The translations under genes and the position numbers were made by a program. The notes beneath the pieces are model-generated. The model saw only the letters and a list, made by a program, of their open reading frames with translations. It ran no database searches and was not told where the DNA came from. Shown one piece after another: positions 17,286-25,482 of a stretch of DNA of 64,000 nt; position 1 is the first letter of the stretch, and every line of letters begins with the position of its first letter. The DNA is from Allobosea robiniae (GTDB lineage Bacteria > Pseudomonadota > Alphaproteobacteria > Rhizobiales > Beijerinckiaceae): assembly GCF_900102525.1 (NCBI RefSeq), contig NZ_FNBZ01000002.1, positions 124,001 through 188,000 of the forward strand, written 5' to 3'.

Positions 17286-18050
17286 ATGTTCATCACCGCC
17301 CGCGAACTCGCCGGAGAAGCCGGCATCCGTCACGCCTTCTTCACCCGCGAAGGCGGCGCCTCGACCGGCATCTATGCGTCGCTCAATGGCGGGCTCGGCT
17401 CCGCCGACGACCCGGCGGCGATTGTCGAGAACCGGGCGCGGATGGCGCGTCATCTCGAAGTTTCGCCGGAGAACCTGATCAGCCTCTATCAGGTGCATTC
17501 CGCCGACGTGGAGGTGGTGACCGGCCCCTGGCCGGGCGAGCGCCCCAAGGCCGACGCGATGGTGACCACGGCCTCCCATGTCGCGCTCGGTATCTCCACC
17601 GCCGATTGCGGGCCGATTCTCTTCGCCGATGGCGAGGCGCGGGTGATCGGCGCGGCTCATTCCGGCTGGAAGGGCGCCTTCACCGGCATCGTCGGTGCGA
17701 CCGTGACAGCGATGGAAAAGCTCGGCGCACGGCGCGAGCGCATCACCGCCGTGCTCGGTCCGACGATCAGCGCCAAGGCTTATGAAGTCGGGCCGGAATT
17801 CATCGAACGCTTCAAAGCCGAGAACCCGACCTATTCCCGCTTCTTCAACCCGTCCGAGCGTGCCGCGCATGCGATGTTCGACCTGCCGGCCTTCATCGGG
17901 CTCAAGGCGCAGGAAGCGGGGATCGGCCGATTCGTCGATATGGGCCTGTGCACCTATGGCGACGAGCAGCGCTTCTTCAGCTACCGGCGCACGACCCATC
18001 GCGGCGAGCCCGATTATGGCCGCCTGATCGCGGCCATCACCCTCGACTGA
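17286..18050 (+). CDS. pgeF: Peptidoglycan editing factor PgeF / multicopper polyphenol oxidase family
   Basis: A 254-residue member of the YfiH family. The metal-site motifs are LYQVHSADV, ISTADCGPILF and AAHSGWKGAF, and the C-terminus is CTYGDEQRFFSYRR. E. coli YfiH prevents serine being put into peptidoglycan precursors, and relatives act as purine nucleoside phosphorylases; the exact role here is not shown. Start at ATG 17286, third in the lgt-midA-pgeF run. Confidence 0.93.
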   Translation: MFITARELAGEAGIRHAFFTREGGASTGIYASLNGGLGSADDPAAIVENRARMARHLEVSPENLISLYQVHSADVEVVTGPWPGERPKADAMVTTASHVALGISTADCGPILFADGEARVIGAAHSGWKGAFTGIVGATVTAMEKLGARRERITAVLGPTISAKAYEVGPEFIERFKAENPTYSRFFNPSERAAHAMFDLPAFIGLKAQEAGIGRFVDMGLCTYGDEQRFFSYRRTTHRGEPDYGRLIAAITLD

Positions 18051-18190
18051 GCAGATTGCGGTTGATGGCGTGGCGCGACGGCTTGTCGCACCGCGCCGAC
18101 CGGGGCATCGTTCCCTCGGGCCGTGGGGAACGCATCGCTTCCTCCTGCGGCATATGTCGTTCGGGCGGTGCATTGAGATGCGGGGCCGAC

Positions 18191-18475
18191 ATGGAACAGA
18201 TCCTGATGAACCTGATCGCTGGTGCGATCGGCGGTAATGCGGCCGGCAAGGCCAGCCCGAGCTTCGATCTCGGGACGATCGGCAACACGATTTCCGGCAT
18301 CGTCGGCGGCGGCGTGCTCGGACAACTGATCCCGATCGTGCTGCCGGCGATCAGCGCTGCGGCGCAAGGCGGCAATCTCAGCATTGGCGGCATCCTGACC
18401 AACCTGATCGCGGGCGGCGCCGGCGGGGCGGTCCTGACCGCGATCATCGGCGCGCTGAAGAACAAGGCCGCCTGA
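18191..18475 (+). CDS. Small glycine-rich hydrophobic protein, function unknown
   Basis: A 94-residue protein built of Gly/Ala/Ile/Leu-rich stretches (LIAGAIGGNAAGKA, ISGIVGGGVLGQLIPIVLPAISAA, ILTNLIAGGAGGAVLTAIIGAL), probably two or three membrane helices with GxxxG packing, ending in NKAA. The segments resemble one another (L-I-x-G-x-G-G), hinting at internal duplication. There is no signal peptide. ATG 18191 lacks a strong ribosome site; ATG 18176 is an alternative. I do not recognise a named family. A 9-bp hairpin follows. Confidence 0.65.
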   Translation: MEQILMNLIAGAIGGNAAGKASPSFDLGTIGNTISGIVGGGVLGQLIPIVLPAISAAAQGGNLSIGGILTNLIAGGAGGAVLTAIIGALKNKAA

Positions 18476-18490
18476 GCTTCTGCATAAAGA

Positions 18491-18512
18491 CCCGGCTCCT
18501 TGCGGAGCCGGG
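18491..18512 (+). terminator. Hairpin after the small hydrophobic protein gene
   Basis: CCCGGCTCC and GGAGCCGGG pair perfectly around TTGC. No T run follows, so it may be a factor-independent stop of weak strength or an mRNA 3' end stabiliser. Confidence 0.5.
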
Positions 18513-18598
18513 CTGCGCATGACGCGCGGCCGGGACCTTGCGCGATGGCTCGGATGGCGGCGATGCTTGCGCCTCCAGCAGCAGCCTGCGAGGCAGTC

Positions 18599-19228
18599 TT
18601 GTCCCGGTCCATCACCTATTACTTCTCGCTGCATTCGCCGTGGACCTATCTCGGCAACGCGACCTTTCACGAGATCGCCCGCCGGCATGGCTGCGCGATC
18701 GACTACCGCCCGATGCCGTTGCGCTCGGTGTTCGACGAGACGGGTGGGTTGCCCTTGCCGAAGCGGCACCCCGTGCGGCAGCGCTACCGGCTGCTCGATC
18801 TCCAGCGCTGGCGCGAGGCGCGGGGTTTGCCGCTCGTGCTGCAACCGAAGCATTTTCCCTTCGACCCGTCGCAGGCCGACCGCATGGCGATCGCGATCGT
18901 CGCGTCCGGTGGCGACCCGCTGGCCTTCATCGGCGACGTGATGGCCGGCCTCTGGGCGCGCGACGAGGATATGAGCCAGCCCGAGGCGCTGCTCGCCTGT
19001 GCGTCGCGCGCCGGTCTCGATGGGCTGGCGTTGCTCGCGGCTGCGGATTCTCCCGCGATCAGGCAACGCTATGAGGAGGCGCTGGGCCAGGCTGTCGAAG
19101 CCGGCGTATTCGGCGCGCCGAGCTATGTGCTCGATGGCGAGGTGTTCTGGGGCCAGGACCGGCTCGAGTTGCTCGATGCGGCGCTCGCGAGCGGCCGGAC
19201 ACCCTATCGCTCGGATGGCGCCGTCTGA
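18599..19228 (+). CDS. 2-hydroxychromene-2-carboxylate isomerase / DsbA-family protein
   Basis: A thioredoxin-fold protein of about 209 residues. ITYYFSLHSPWTYLGN is the family start, with the Ser of the SPWTYLG loop in place of the DsbA CxxC; FGAPSYVLDGEVFWGQDRLELL near the C-terminus is characteristic. Relatives use glutathione in naphthalene breakdown or related isomerisations. The start is doubtful: I chose TTG 18599 (MSRSITYYF) with GAGG upstream; ATGs at 18545, 18554 and 18563 add up to 18 non-conserved residues. It converges on the SDR gene. Confidence 0.88.
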   Translation: MSRSITYYFSLHSPWTYLGNATFHEIARRHGCAIDYRPMPLRSVFDETGGLPLPKRHPVRQRYRLLDLQRWREARGLPLVLQPKHFPFDPSQADRMAIAIVASGGDPLAFIGDVMAGLWARDEDMSQPEALLACASRAGLDGLALLAAADSPAIRQRYEEALGQAVEAGVFGAPSYVLDGEVFWGQDRLELLDAALASGRTPYRSDGAV

Positions 19229-19231
19229 GAA

Positions 19232-19978
19232 TCAGCCGACGATGTCGGGCGTGCGCCAGCCGAGGTGCTGGCCGGCATCGACGGCGATCATCTGGCCGGT
19301 CACGGAATCGGCGCGGGCGAGGTAGAGCACGGCTTCGGCGATCTCGTCGGGCATGACGCGATGCCCGAGCAGGGTTCCTGCGGCTTCCTGATCGAGCAGG
19401 TCCGCACCGTCATAATGATTGGGGAAGGTCGGGCCGGGGCCGACGGCGTTGACGCGAATGCGCGGAGCCAGCGCCTGTGCCAGCGTCCGGGTCGCGGTGA
19501 GCAGGGCGGCCTTGGACAAGGTGTAGGAGTAATATTGTGGCGTCAGTTTCCAGACGCGCTGGTCGACGATATTGACGACCGCGCCCTTCAGATCGGCGGG
19601 CAGGCGCTCCGCCATGATGCCGACCAATTGAGAGGGCGCGCGCAGGTTGATGGAGAACTGACGGTTCCACGTCGCGATATCGAGCGAACGGACATCGTCG
19701 GCAACGAAGCTCGCGGCGTTGTTGACCAGGAGCGTGACCGGGCCGAGCGCCTTTTCCGCCGCGGGAATCAGGGTCGCGACGGCGGTAGGATCGACGAGAT
19801 CGGCCGTCAGAAGGCAGGCCTTGGCGCCGCCGGCCTCGAGCTTTCCCAGCAAGGCTTCGGCGTCCTGCCGGCTGTCGCCGTGATGGATCGCGACCGCATA
19901 GCCGGCTTCGGCCAGCTTCTCGACAATGGCGCGGCCGATTCGCCGGGCGCCGCCGGTGACCAGCGCGACCTCAACCAT
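19232..19978 (-). CDS. SDR family reductase resembling pteridine/dihydromonapterin reductases (FolM/PTR1-like)
   Basis: A 248-residue short-chain dehydrogenase. The NADP motif is VTGGARRIGRAIVEKLAEAG, and NNAAS is present. The catalytic Tyr152 and Lys156 are in SYTLSK, but the usual Ser 13 residues earlier is Asp139 (NIVDQ), the same spacing and substitution as in pteridine reductase PTR1 and FolM. The GARRIG motif, with basic residues, also matches those NADPH enzymes. A role in reducing dihydropteridines is therefore inferred. It overlaps the glycosyltransferase gene by eight bases. Confidence 0.85.
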   Translation of the reverse strand: MVEVALVTGGARRIGRAIVEKLAEAGYAVAIHHGDSRQDAEALLGKLEAGGAKACLLTADLVDPTAVATLIPAAEKALGPVTLLVNNAASFVADDVRSLDIATWNRQFSINLRAPSQLVGIMAERLPADLKGAVVNIVDQRVWKLTPQYYSYTLSKAALLTATRTLAQALAPRIRVNAVGPGPTFPNHYDGADLLDQEAAGTLLGHRVMPDEIAEAVLYLARADSVTGQMIAVDAGQHLGWRTPDIVG

Positions 19979-20786
19979 CGCGGCCGTCGCGATTCGCGGG
20001 GGGCGGAGCCGCCTGGGCAGAGGCACGTCGTTGCAGGCGGCGTTCCCAATGCTTGGCGACGCGCAGATAGCGATAGAAGGCGTAGTTCATCGCCGTCATG
20101 AAACCGTAGATGCCGCGCAATGCATGACGGCGCCCGATATAGGCCTTGAGGAAATTGGCGGGGAATTCGGCGACCAGCCGGAAGACGGACAGGGTGCCGC
20201 CGCGCGCGTCGAGATCGTCGGCCTGCGCATCGCTATAGGCATTGAGCTTGTCCATCTGCTCGCCCAGCGAGCGAACGGAGAAATGATGCACGGTTCCGCG
20301 CAGGCGCCCGACCTGCGCATCCGGCGCAAGATCGACCCGATCATGCACGGGCGAGGCCGAATAGCGGCCCTTGCTCCTGCGGTAGAGACGCACGGGCGCA
20401 AGCGCATAGGCGAATCGGTGCGGCGCGCCTTCTCCCGGAAAGATCTCGGCGATTCTCAGCTTGTAGGCGTCCTTCGGCGGCGATCCGTTCGCGAAGAGCG
20501 CGGCGATCTCGGCTGCCAGATCGGGTGGCACGACCTCATCGGCATCGAGGTTGAGCAACCAGTCATGACGGCATTGCTCTTCGGCGAAACGCTTTTGCTG
20601 GCCATAGCCCGGCCAGGCATTGAAGATGACGCGGGCTCCGCGCGCTTCAGCGAGCGCCTGCGTGCCGTCGGTCGAGCCGGAATCGACGACCACGATGTCG
20701 TCGCTCAACGTCTGCGCCGCTTCGATCGTCCGGCCGATCCGGTCCGCTTCGTTCTGGGCGATGATGAAAATCGAGAGAGGCGGCAC
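19971..20786 (-). CDS. Family 2 glycosyltransferase, WaaE/KdtX-like
   Basis: A GT-A fold glycosyltransferase of about 271 residues. It has LSIFIIAQNEADRIGRTIEAA, the nucleotide-sugar region VVVDSGSTDGTQALAEARGA and the metal-binding DADE in LLNLDADEVVPP. FNAWPGYGQQKRFA is typical of lipopolysaccharide core transferases of the WaaE group. A lipid-linked or LPS-core role is inferred. I prefer GTG 20786 (MPPLSIF) because no ribosome site precedes the TTG at 20813, which would add nine residues. Confidence 0.88.
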   Translation of the reverse strand: MPPLSIFIIAQNEADRIGRTIEAAQTLSDDIVVVDSGSTDGTQALAEARGARVIFNAWPGYGQQKRFAEEQCRHDWLLNLDADEVVPPDLAAEIAALFANGSPPKDAYKLRIAEIFPGEGAPHRFAYALAPVRLYRRSKGRYSASPVHDRVDLAPDAQVGRLRGTVHHFSVRSLGEQMDKLNAYSDAQADDLDARGGTLSVFRLVAEFPANFLKAYIGRRHALRGIYGFMTAMNYAFYRYLRVAKHWERRLQRRASAQAAPPPANRDGRDG

Positions 20787-21159
20787 GGTCTTCTTCGGTT
20801 CCTGTCGTCTCAAGGCTTAAGCATGCTCGGGCCTGAGCGGCAAGACAGGCTGAAAAATGCGCAATAGGCAGTGGAACCTTGGGAAAACCACGGCGTTTGT
20901 AGGCCGGGCCATGTGCCTGAGCCAGCGAGCGATCGGATTGTTATTAGTATTCGATTTACCATAGTGGCTAGTCACTGGCTGGTTAACTCGGATTTACCTA
21001 TTTGCGTTCAGTTATCGTATTCGTGCCGCATTTCTGCCGCGGTCTGCAAGGCAGATGTGCTTCCGATGCAACAGACAAAGCGCGCTCCCGGTCTTATAAC
21101 GGGTTCATCGAAATCAACCGCCGGGTTTTCCGGCGTCAGCGACGACTAAGGAGTTTGTC
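20787..21159. other. Intergenic region upstream of the porin gene
   Basis: About 370 bp without a convincing gene. The stretch around 20935-21030 is markedly A/T-richer than the genome around it and includes GGTTAAC and several TTTACC/TATT words; it probably holds the porin promoter and a 5' leader of 100 bases or more. I cannot fix a -35/-10 pair. AAGGAG at 21148 is the porin ribosome site. Confidence 0.5.
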
Positions 21160-21810
21160 ATGAAGAAGTATCTGCTTGCGAGCGTTGCCGCGCTCGGCCT
21201 CGTCGCCGCTGGCGCCGCTTCGGCCGCCGACCTGCCGTCCCGCAAGGGCCCGATCGCCGCTCCGGTCTACATGCCGCCGGCTTTCACCTGGACCGGTTTC
21301 TACGTCGGTGCCAACGCCGGCTACGGCTGGGGTAACGTGAACGCTGGCGGCTTCGCCAACGTTGGCGATCTCGACGGCTTCGTCGGCGGTGGCCAGATCG
21401 GCTACAACTACCAGATGGGCCAGTTCGTCGTCGGTCTCGAAGCCGACCTGCAGGCTGCTGACCTCAGCAGCGGCAACAACCTCGGCCTCGTCGGCGTCAA
21501 GACCGATTACTTCGGCACCGTCCGTGCTCGCGTCGGCGTCGCCTTCGACCGGTTCATGCCCTACATCACCGGTGGTTGGGCCTACGGCAACGTGAAGACC
21601 TCGATCCCGGCGATCGGCTTCTCGACGGATCGCAGCCACACCGGCGGCTTCGCCGTCGGCGGCGGTCTCGAGTATGCCGTCACCAACAACATCATCGCCG
21701 GCGTCGAGTACCTCTACGTCGACCTGGGCGAGAAGAACCTCCTCGGTGGCGGCACCAAGGTCGGCACCGACTTCTCGGTCGTCCGCGCCCGCCTCAGCTA
21801 CAAGTTCTGA
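21160..21810 (+). CDS. Outer membrane beta-barrel protein, Omp25/Omp31 family
   Basis: A 216-residue outer membrane protein. The signal peptide is residues 1-22 (MKKYLLASVAALGLVAAGAA then SA), and the mature part begins ADLPSRK, typical of Hyphomicrobiales. An eight-stranded barrel follows: WTGFYVGANAGYGWG, FVGGGQIGYNYQ, VVGLEADLQ, GTVRARVGVAF, PYITGGWAYG, GFAVGGGLEYA, and the final VVRARLSYKF with the terminal Phe used for barrel assembly. The spaced GG/Gly-Tyr pattern and strong ribosome site suggest high expression. An intrinsic terminator follows. Confidence 0.95.
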   Translation: MKKYLLASVAALGLVAAGAASAADLPSRKGPIAAPVYMPPAFTWTGFYVGANAGYGWGNVNAGGFANVGDLDGFVGGGQIGYNYQMGQFVVGLEADLQAADLSSGNNLGLVGVKTDYFGTVRARVGVAFDRFMPYITGGWAYGNVKTSIPAIGFSTDRSHTGGFAVGGGLEYAVTNNIIAGVEYLYVDLGEKNLLGGGTKVGTDFSVVRARLSYKF

Positions 21811-21835
21811 TCCTCTCCTTCCGGAGACAGAACGG

Positions 21836-21866
21836 ACCCGGTGGCCTCGGCCACCGGGTTTTTTGT
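21836..21866 (+). terminator. Intrinsic terminator of the porin gene
   Basis: CCCGGTGGCC and GGCCACCGGG form a GC-rich stem closed by a very short loop, followed by TTTTTTG. Confidence 0.92.
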
Positions 21867-21902
21867 TGCCTGGATGTCAGGGCCTCCATGTGGCAGGACA
21901 CG

Positions 21903-21932
21903 AAAAAGCCGGCGACCAGAGTCGCCGGCTTT
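21903..21932 (-). terminator. Intrinsic terminator of the GST gene
   Basis: AAAGCCGGCGAC and GTCGCCGGCTTT form a perfect 12-bp stem with a four-base loop. On the minus strand it is followed by a T run, so it serves the GST gene ending at 21970. Confidence 0.88.
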
Positions 21933-21969
21933 ACAGTTTGGGGGTTGACGCTGCGCGCCGCCGTTTCGA

Positions 21970-22572
21970 TCAACCCTTGAAGCGGGTTGTCTCGAAAGCG
22001 GGGACGCGGGCGGCGAAATCGTCGAGCCAGGCGACGAGCTTCGGATGATCGGCCCGCCATTTGCCCTCGAAGCGCAGGTCGAGATAGCCCAGCGCGCAGG
22101 CGAGCGCGATCTCGCCGATGTGCGGGCGATCGGCGAAGACGGGCGGCGCGGCTTCGAGCGCTTCCAGCCCGCGCGCGACCTTGCCGTCCTGATGCGCGAC
22201 CCAGTTGGCGTTGCGGGCTTCCTCCGGCCGGAAGCGGCCTTCATAGACCTTGAGCAGCGCGGCATCGCAGATGCCGTCGGCCAGAGCCTGCAGCCGCAAC
22301 TGGGCGAAGCGCGCCTCGCCGCCCGGGATGAGCCTGCCGCCGCTGAGATGGTCGAGATAATCGACGATGACGCGGGAATCGAACAGCGTCGTGCCATCCT
22401 CCAGCACCAGCGTCGGGATCTTGCCGAGAGGGTTCTGTCGGCGCAGCGCCTCGGCCGGGTCGGTGGTGTCGGCCGGGACGATCTCGATGCGGTCCATCAG
22501 CCCGAGTTCGAGAGCCGCCATCTTGACCTTGCGGCCGAACGGGGAGGCGGGGGAGGAGCGCAGGACGAGCAT
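21970..22572 (-). CDS. Glutathione S-transferase family protein
   Basis: A 200-residue GST: LRSSPASPFGRKVKMAALELGL opens the thioredoxin-like half, where the Ser and Pro of SPASPFGRK lie in the active-site region, then NPLGKIPTLVLEDGTTLFDSRVIVDYL for glutathione binding, and a helical second half. It is a different subfamily from the GST at 1895. It lies 34 bp downstream of rlmJ on the same strand, so co-expression is possible. Substrate unknown. Confidence 0.93.
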   Translation of the reverse strand: MLVLRSSPASPFGRKVKMAALELGLMDRIEIVPADTTDPAEALRRQNPLGKIPTLVLEDGTTLFDSRVIVDYLDHLSGGRLIPGGEARFAQLRLQALADGICDAALLKVYEGRFRPEEARNANWVAHQDGKVARGLEALEAAPPVFADRPHIGEIALACALGYLDLRFEGKWRADHPKLVAWLDDFAARVPAFETTRFKG

Positions 22573-22606
22573 CGGCGAAATCCTTGATGCGGAGCGGGAA
22601 GAGCGA

Positions 22607-23458
22607 TCAGCCGTCGGGGCGGATCGTCTCGCAGTGATAGCGCGGCCGCGCGCCCTGGGCGAGCCGTTCGGTCAGTGCCGGCAGCAGCGTTTCCGCCTCC
22701 TCGGCTAGCCGCCAGGGCGGGTTGACGACCAGCAGGCCGGTGGCACTGAGGCCGCCTGCCGCTTCCGGGCGGTCGACATCGATCTCCAGGCGCAGGAGCC
22801 GTCCGATGCCGGCATCATGGATGGCATCCATGAGGGATTCGACGCCGTTGCCGCCCTTGATCGGATACCAGAGCGCATAGATCCCGGTCGGCCATTTGCG
22901 GTGCGCCGCGATGAATTGTGCGGCGAGCGTGGCGAATTCGTCCTTCTCCTCGAAAGGCGGATCGATCAGGACGAGGCCGCGGCGTTCCTTCGGCGGAATA
23001 TTGGCTCGCAGTGCCGTCCAGCCGTCGATGGCAAGCGGCCTGCAGCGCTGGTCGTACCCGATGGCTTCGGTCAGCTTGCGATAGGTCGAGGGATGAAGCT
23101 CGGCCGCGACCAGCCGGTCATCCGGCCGCATCGCATGGCGGCAGAGCCAGGGCGAGCCGGGATAGGCGCCGGAGCCATAGAGGGCGCGGGCGCCTTCCAG
23201 CGCGGCGCGATAGGGGACGAGCAGGGCTTCGACCGCGGGAGACAGAGGCGAGCGATTAATCCGCGCGACGCCGTCCTTCCATTCATGCGTCCTGAGCGCC
23301 TCTTCCGAATCGAGATCGTAGCGGCCGCTCCCGGCATGGGTGTCGATGATGCGGTAGGGCGTCGGCTTGGCGTTGAGATGCAGCAGGATGCGGGTCAGCA
23401 CGACATGCTTCAGCACATCGGCGAAGTTTCCAGCGTGGAAGCCATGGCGATAGTTCAT
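22607..23458 (-). CDS. rlmJ: 23S rRNA (adenine(2030)-N(6))-methyltransferase
   Basis: A 283-residue RlmJ. The start MNYRHGFHAGNFADVLKHVV is a near-invariant family signature, followed by the SAM loop IDTHAGSGRYDL and the catalytic DPPFEEKDEF motif for N6-adenine methylation. TGIYALWYPIK is also conserved. It modifies A2030 of 23S rRNA as a naked RNA or early assembly step in E. coli. Confidence 0.96.
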   Translation of the reverse strand: MNYRHGFHAGNFADVLKHVVLTRILLHLNAKPTPYRIIDTHAGSGRYDLDSEEALRTHEWKDGVARINRSPLSPAVEALLVPYRAALEGARALYGSGAYPGSPWLCRHAMRPDDRLVAAELHPSTYRKLTEAIGYDQRCRPLAIDGWTALRANIPPKERRGLVLIDPPFEEKDEFATLAAQFIAAHRKWPTGIYALWYPIKGGNGVESLMDAIHDAGIGRLLRLEIDVDRPEAAGGLSATGLLVVNPPWRLAEEAETLLPALTERLAQGARPRYHCETIRPDG

Positions 23459-23521
23459 GCCGCCGTTGGTAGAGGAAGCCGCGCTGGACCGAAAGCGGCA
23501 AAGTCTTGCCGTATCCCGCTT

Positions 23522-24190
23522 TCAGCGCGGGCCGACGACCGTGAATTCCCGGGCGCGGCAGCCGGAGCGGTCAACCTGCTGGCAGGTGCGGAAGTCGCGG
23601 AGATCCCTGGTGAAGCAGATCTTGACCTCCTGGAGAACGCCGCGCTTGCAGGCCACCGACATCATATCCGGGCGGAGACCTGGATTGGCGGCGGCGAAGG
23701 CGCGTTCGAGATCGATCGCGGTCCAGCTCTGGTCGTGGTCCGCCTTGGCCAGGGCCGGCGGGATCACGACCTTCTCGCGGGCGCGGCGGACATCGCGAAA
23801 ATAGTCGCTCGGGCTCGAGCCCGTGCAGGTGCCGTGCTTGCGCCACTGGTAGCGGGCGAGCCCCTCGGTCGGGAACAGGCCTTCCGCCTGTTCCATCGCG
23901 ATCCGGGAAGGCGATCGTCCGGCCGGGCCGCAATCGCTGGGATAGCCGCGCTCGTTCTGTGGCCAGAGGCCGTGCACGACGAAGCGCAGGCCGGAGCCCT
24001 CGCCGCATTGCTCGCGATTGCGCGTGCGGTCGCCGTCGAGTTCGCAGAAGCCCGGCGACCAGGACAACGCCAGGACGTAGAAATCGAAATCGCCGGGCGC
24101 GGCGCTGCGTTGGCCGAAGCCTTGCGCATGGCCCGCGGCGGTGAAGCCGAACAGTGCCAGGCCCGCCGCGACCAACAGCCGCTTCATCAT
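23522..24190 (-). CDS. Ribonuclease T2 family protein, secreted
   Basis: An exported RNase of 222 residues. The signal peptide is residues 1-22 (MMKRLLVAAGLALFGFTAAG then HA). Both catalytic segments are intact: CAS I as HGLWP with His73, CAS II as KHGTC with His119 and its Glu/Lys neighbourhood. Several cysteines (CELDG, EQCGE, SDCGP, HGTC, VACKR, KICF, TCQQ, SGCR) allow disulfides in the periplasm. It is the second gene after a four-cysteine exported protein, with 13 bp between them. Role: broad RNA breakdown, likely for nutrient scavenging. Confidence 0.94.
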   Translation of the reverse strand: MMKRLLVAAGLALFGFTAAGHAQGFGQRSAAPGDFDFYVLALSWSPGFCELDGDRTRNREQCGEGSGLRFVVHGLWPQNERGYPSDCGPAGRSPSRIAMEQAEGLFPTEGLARYQWRKHGTCTGSSPSDYFRDVRRAREKVVIPPALAKADHDQSWTAIDLERAFAAANPGLRPDMMSVACKRGVLQEVKICFTRDLRDFRTCQQVDRSGCRAREFTVVGPR

Positions 24191-24203
24191 CGGACCGCCT
24201 GGG

Positions 24204-24662
24204 TTACGGGCGCGCCATCTTGCAATTGGGTGCATAGGAACGCTGCCGGTCGAGGCCGTTGACGCACCAGTTGACGTTCCAGGTCATGCCGAAGAGGCCG
24301 AGAGACTCGCGCACGGAATAATCGACGCGACGGAACTTGCCGTCGTTCAACAGGACGCGGCCACTGCAGAAGCGCCGCGGGATGAAGTCGGCGCCCCAGC
24401 TGCGATAGCCGATCTGCGAAACGCGATCGTAGGACAGCGCCTGGAGCGGGCCCCAATAGGTGTCCTCGCGGGAATTGAAGCGGCTGGTGACTTCACCGAG
24501 CACGGCGGGGTCGTCACAGCCGGGGAGGTTGCCGTACATCGCGAAGGTGCGGTTCTCCGCGCGGTCCGCAGGATGGACGAAGCGGCCGTTCGCTGCGCTG
24601 GCCGCGAAGCCCGCGATGCAGGCGATGGAAACAAGGGCGGTTCGCAGCAGGGCGCGGCGCAT
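24204..24662 (-). CDS. Exported four-cysteine protein of unknown function
   Basis: A 152-residue protein with an N-terminal signal peptide (MRRALLRTALVSIACIAGFA then ASAANG). The mature part has four cysteines at about 49, 99, 133 and 147 (LPGCDD, RRFCSG, NWCVNG, PNCKMA), enough for two disulfides, and conserved-looking aromatic segments (TYWGPLQALSYDRV, GMTWNVNWCVNG). It ends 13 bp before the RNase T2 gene on the same strand, so the two are probably co-expressed and act in the same compartment. I do not recognise a named family. A role as partner or immunity-like binder of the RNase is speculation. Confidence 0.8.
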   Translation of the reverse strand: MRRALLRTALVSIACIAGFAASAANGRFVHPADRAENRTFAMYGNLPGCDDPAVLGEVTSRFNSREDTYWGPLQALSYDRVSQIGYRSWGADFIPRRFCSGRVLLNDGKFRRVDYSVRESLGLFGMTWNVNWCVNGLDRQRSYAPNCKMARP

Positions 24663-24836
24663 CGAATCAGGCCTCGTATGGGAGGGCGAAGTTGGCATGC
24701 ACGATGGCGGTGCACCGGGCGCCGGTCAAGGCGGCAGAGAGCGCCATGCGGAGAAGTCGGGCCGGTACGAATCCCCCCGCGCTGGCGCGATCCGCGGCAA
24801 TCGGACAGATTGATCGGATAAACACGGGGAAACGAC

Positions 24837-25472
24837 ATGACGGACTGCTTCGACGATCCGGCGGCGCGCATCGAGGACGCGGATGCCTTGCGCGGCCATA
24901 TCGGCCCGGTTTCGCCGCTGGCGACCGGCAAGGTGCTGCGCCGGCTCGACCAGTTCTGCCGGGATTTCATCGCGCTCTCGCCCTTCCTGGTTCTTGCGAG
25001 CTGCGATGCCGAGGGCAATGCCGATGCAAGTCCGCGCGGCGACGGGCCGGGCTTCGTGCGCGTGCTCGACGACAATACCCTGCTGATCCCCGACCGGCGC
25101 GGCAACAACCGGGTCGATTCCTTCGGCAACATCCTCTCCGCCCCGGGGGTCGGGCTCGTCTTCATGGTGCCGGGGATTCCGGAGACCCTGCGCGTCAACG
25201 GCAAGGCGCATGCGACGCGCGATCCCGCTCTGCTGGCGCCTTCCGTCATGCAGGAACGCGTGCCGGTGACAGGGCTCGTCGTCACGGTCGAGGAAGCCTA
25301 TTTCCATTGCGGCAAGGCGCTGATCCGCTCGAAGCTGTGGGACCCGGCCTCGCAGGTGCCGCGCAACTCCTTCCCGACGCTCGGCCGCATCATTGCCGAC
25401 CAGACCAAGGCGGTCGACGGCGACGAGGCCGATCGCAATCTCGAGGAAGCCTACCGCCTGCGCCTGTATTGA
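24837..25472 (+). CDS. Pyridoxamine 5'-phosphate oxidase family flavin-binding protein
   Basis: A 211-residue split-barrel flavoprotein of the group with the pattern FLVLASCDAEGNADASPRGD, GFVRVLDDNTLLIPDRRGNN and LIFMVPG-like strand (here GLVFMVPGIPETLRVNGKA). This subgroup of PNPOx-like proteins is about 200 residues and its substrates are mostly unknown. ATG 24837 is the first plausible start. It converges on the gene at 25483 with a 10-bp gap. The protein shares the fold but not close sequence with the one at 979. Confidence 0.9.
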   Translation: MTDCFDDPAARIEDADALRGHIGPVSPLATGKVLRRLDQFCRDFIALSPFLVLASCDAEGNADASPRGDGPGFVRVLDDNTLLIPDRRGNNRVDSFGNILSAPGVGLVFMVPGIPETLRVNGKAHATRDPALLAPSVMQERVPVTGLVVTVEEAYFHCGKALIRSKLWDPASQVPRNSFPTLGRIIADQTKAVDGDEADRNLEEAYRLRLY

Positions 25473-25482
25473 GGGTGCCTGC

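Noticed and set aside
20935..21030. A/T-rich patch before the porin gene as a horizontally acquired segment
   Set aside because: It is short, non-coding and directly precedes a highly expressed gene, so promoter DNA is the simpler reading.
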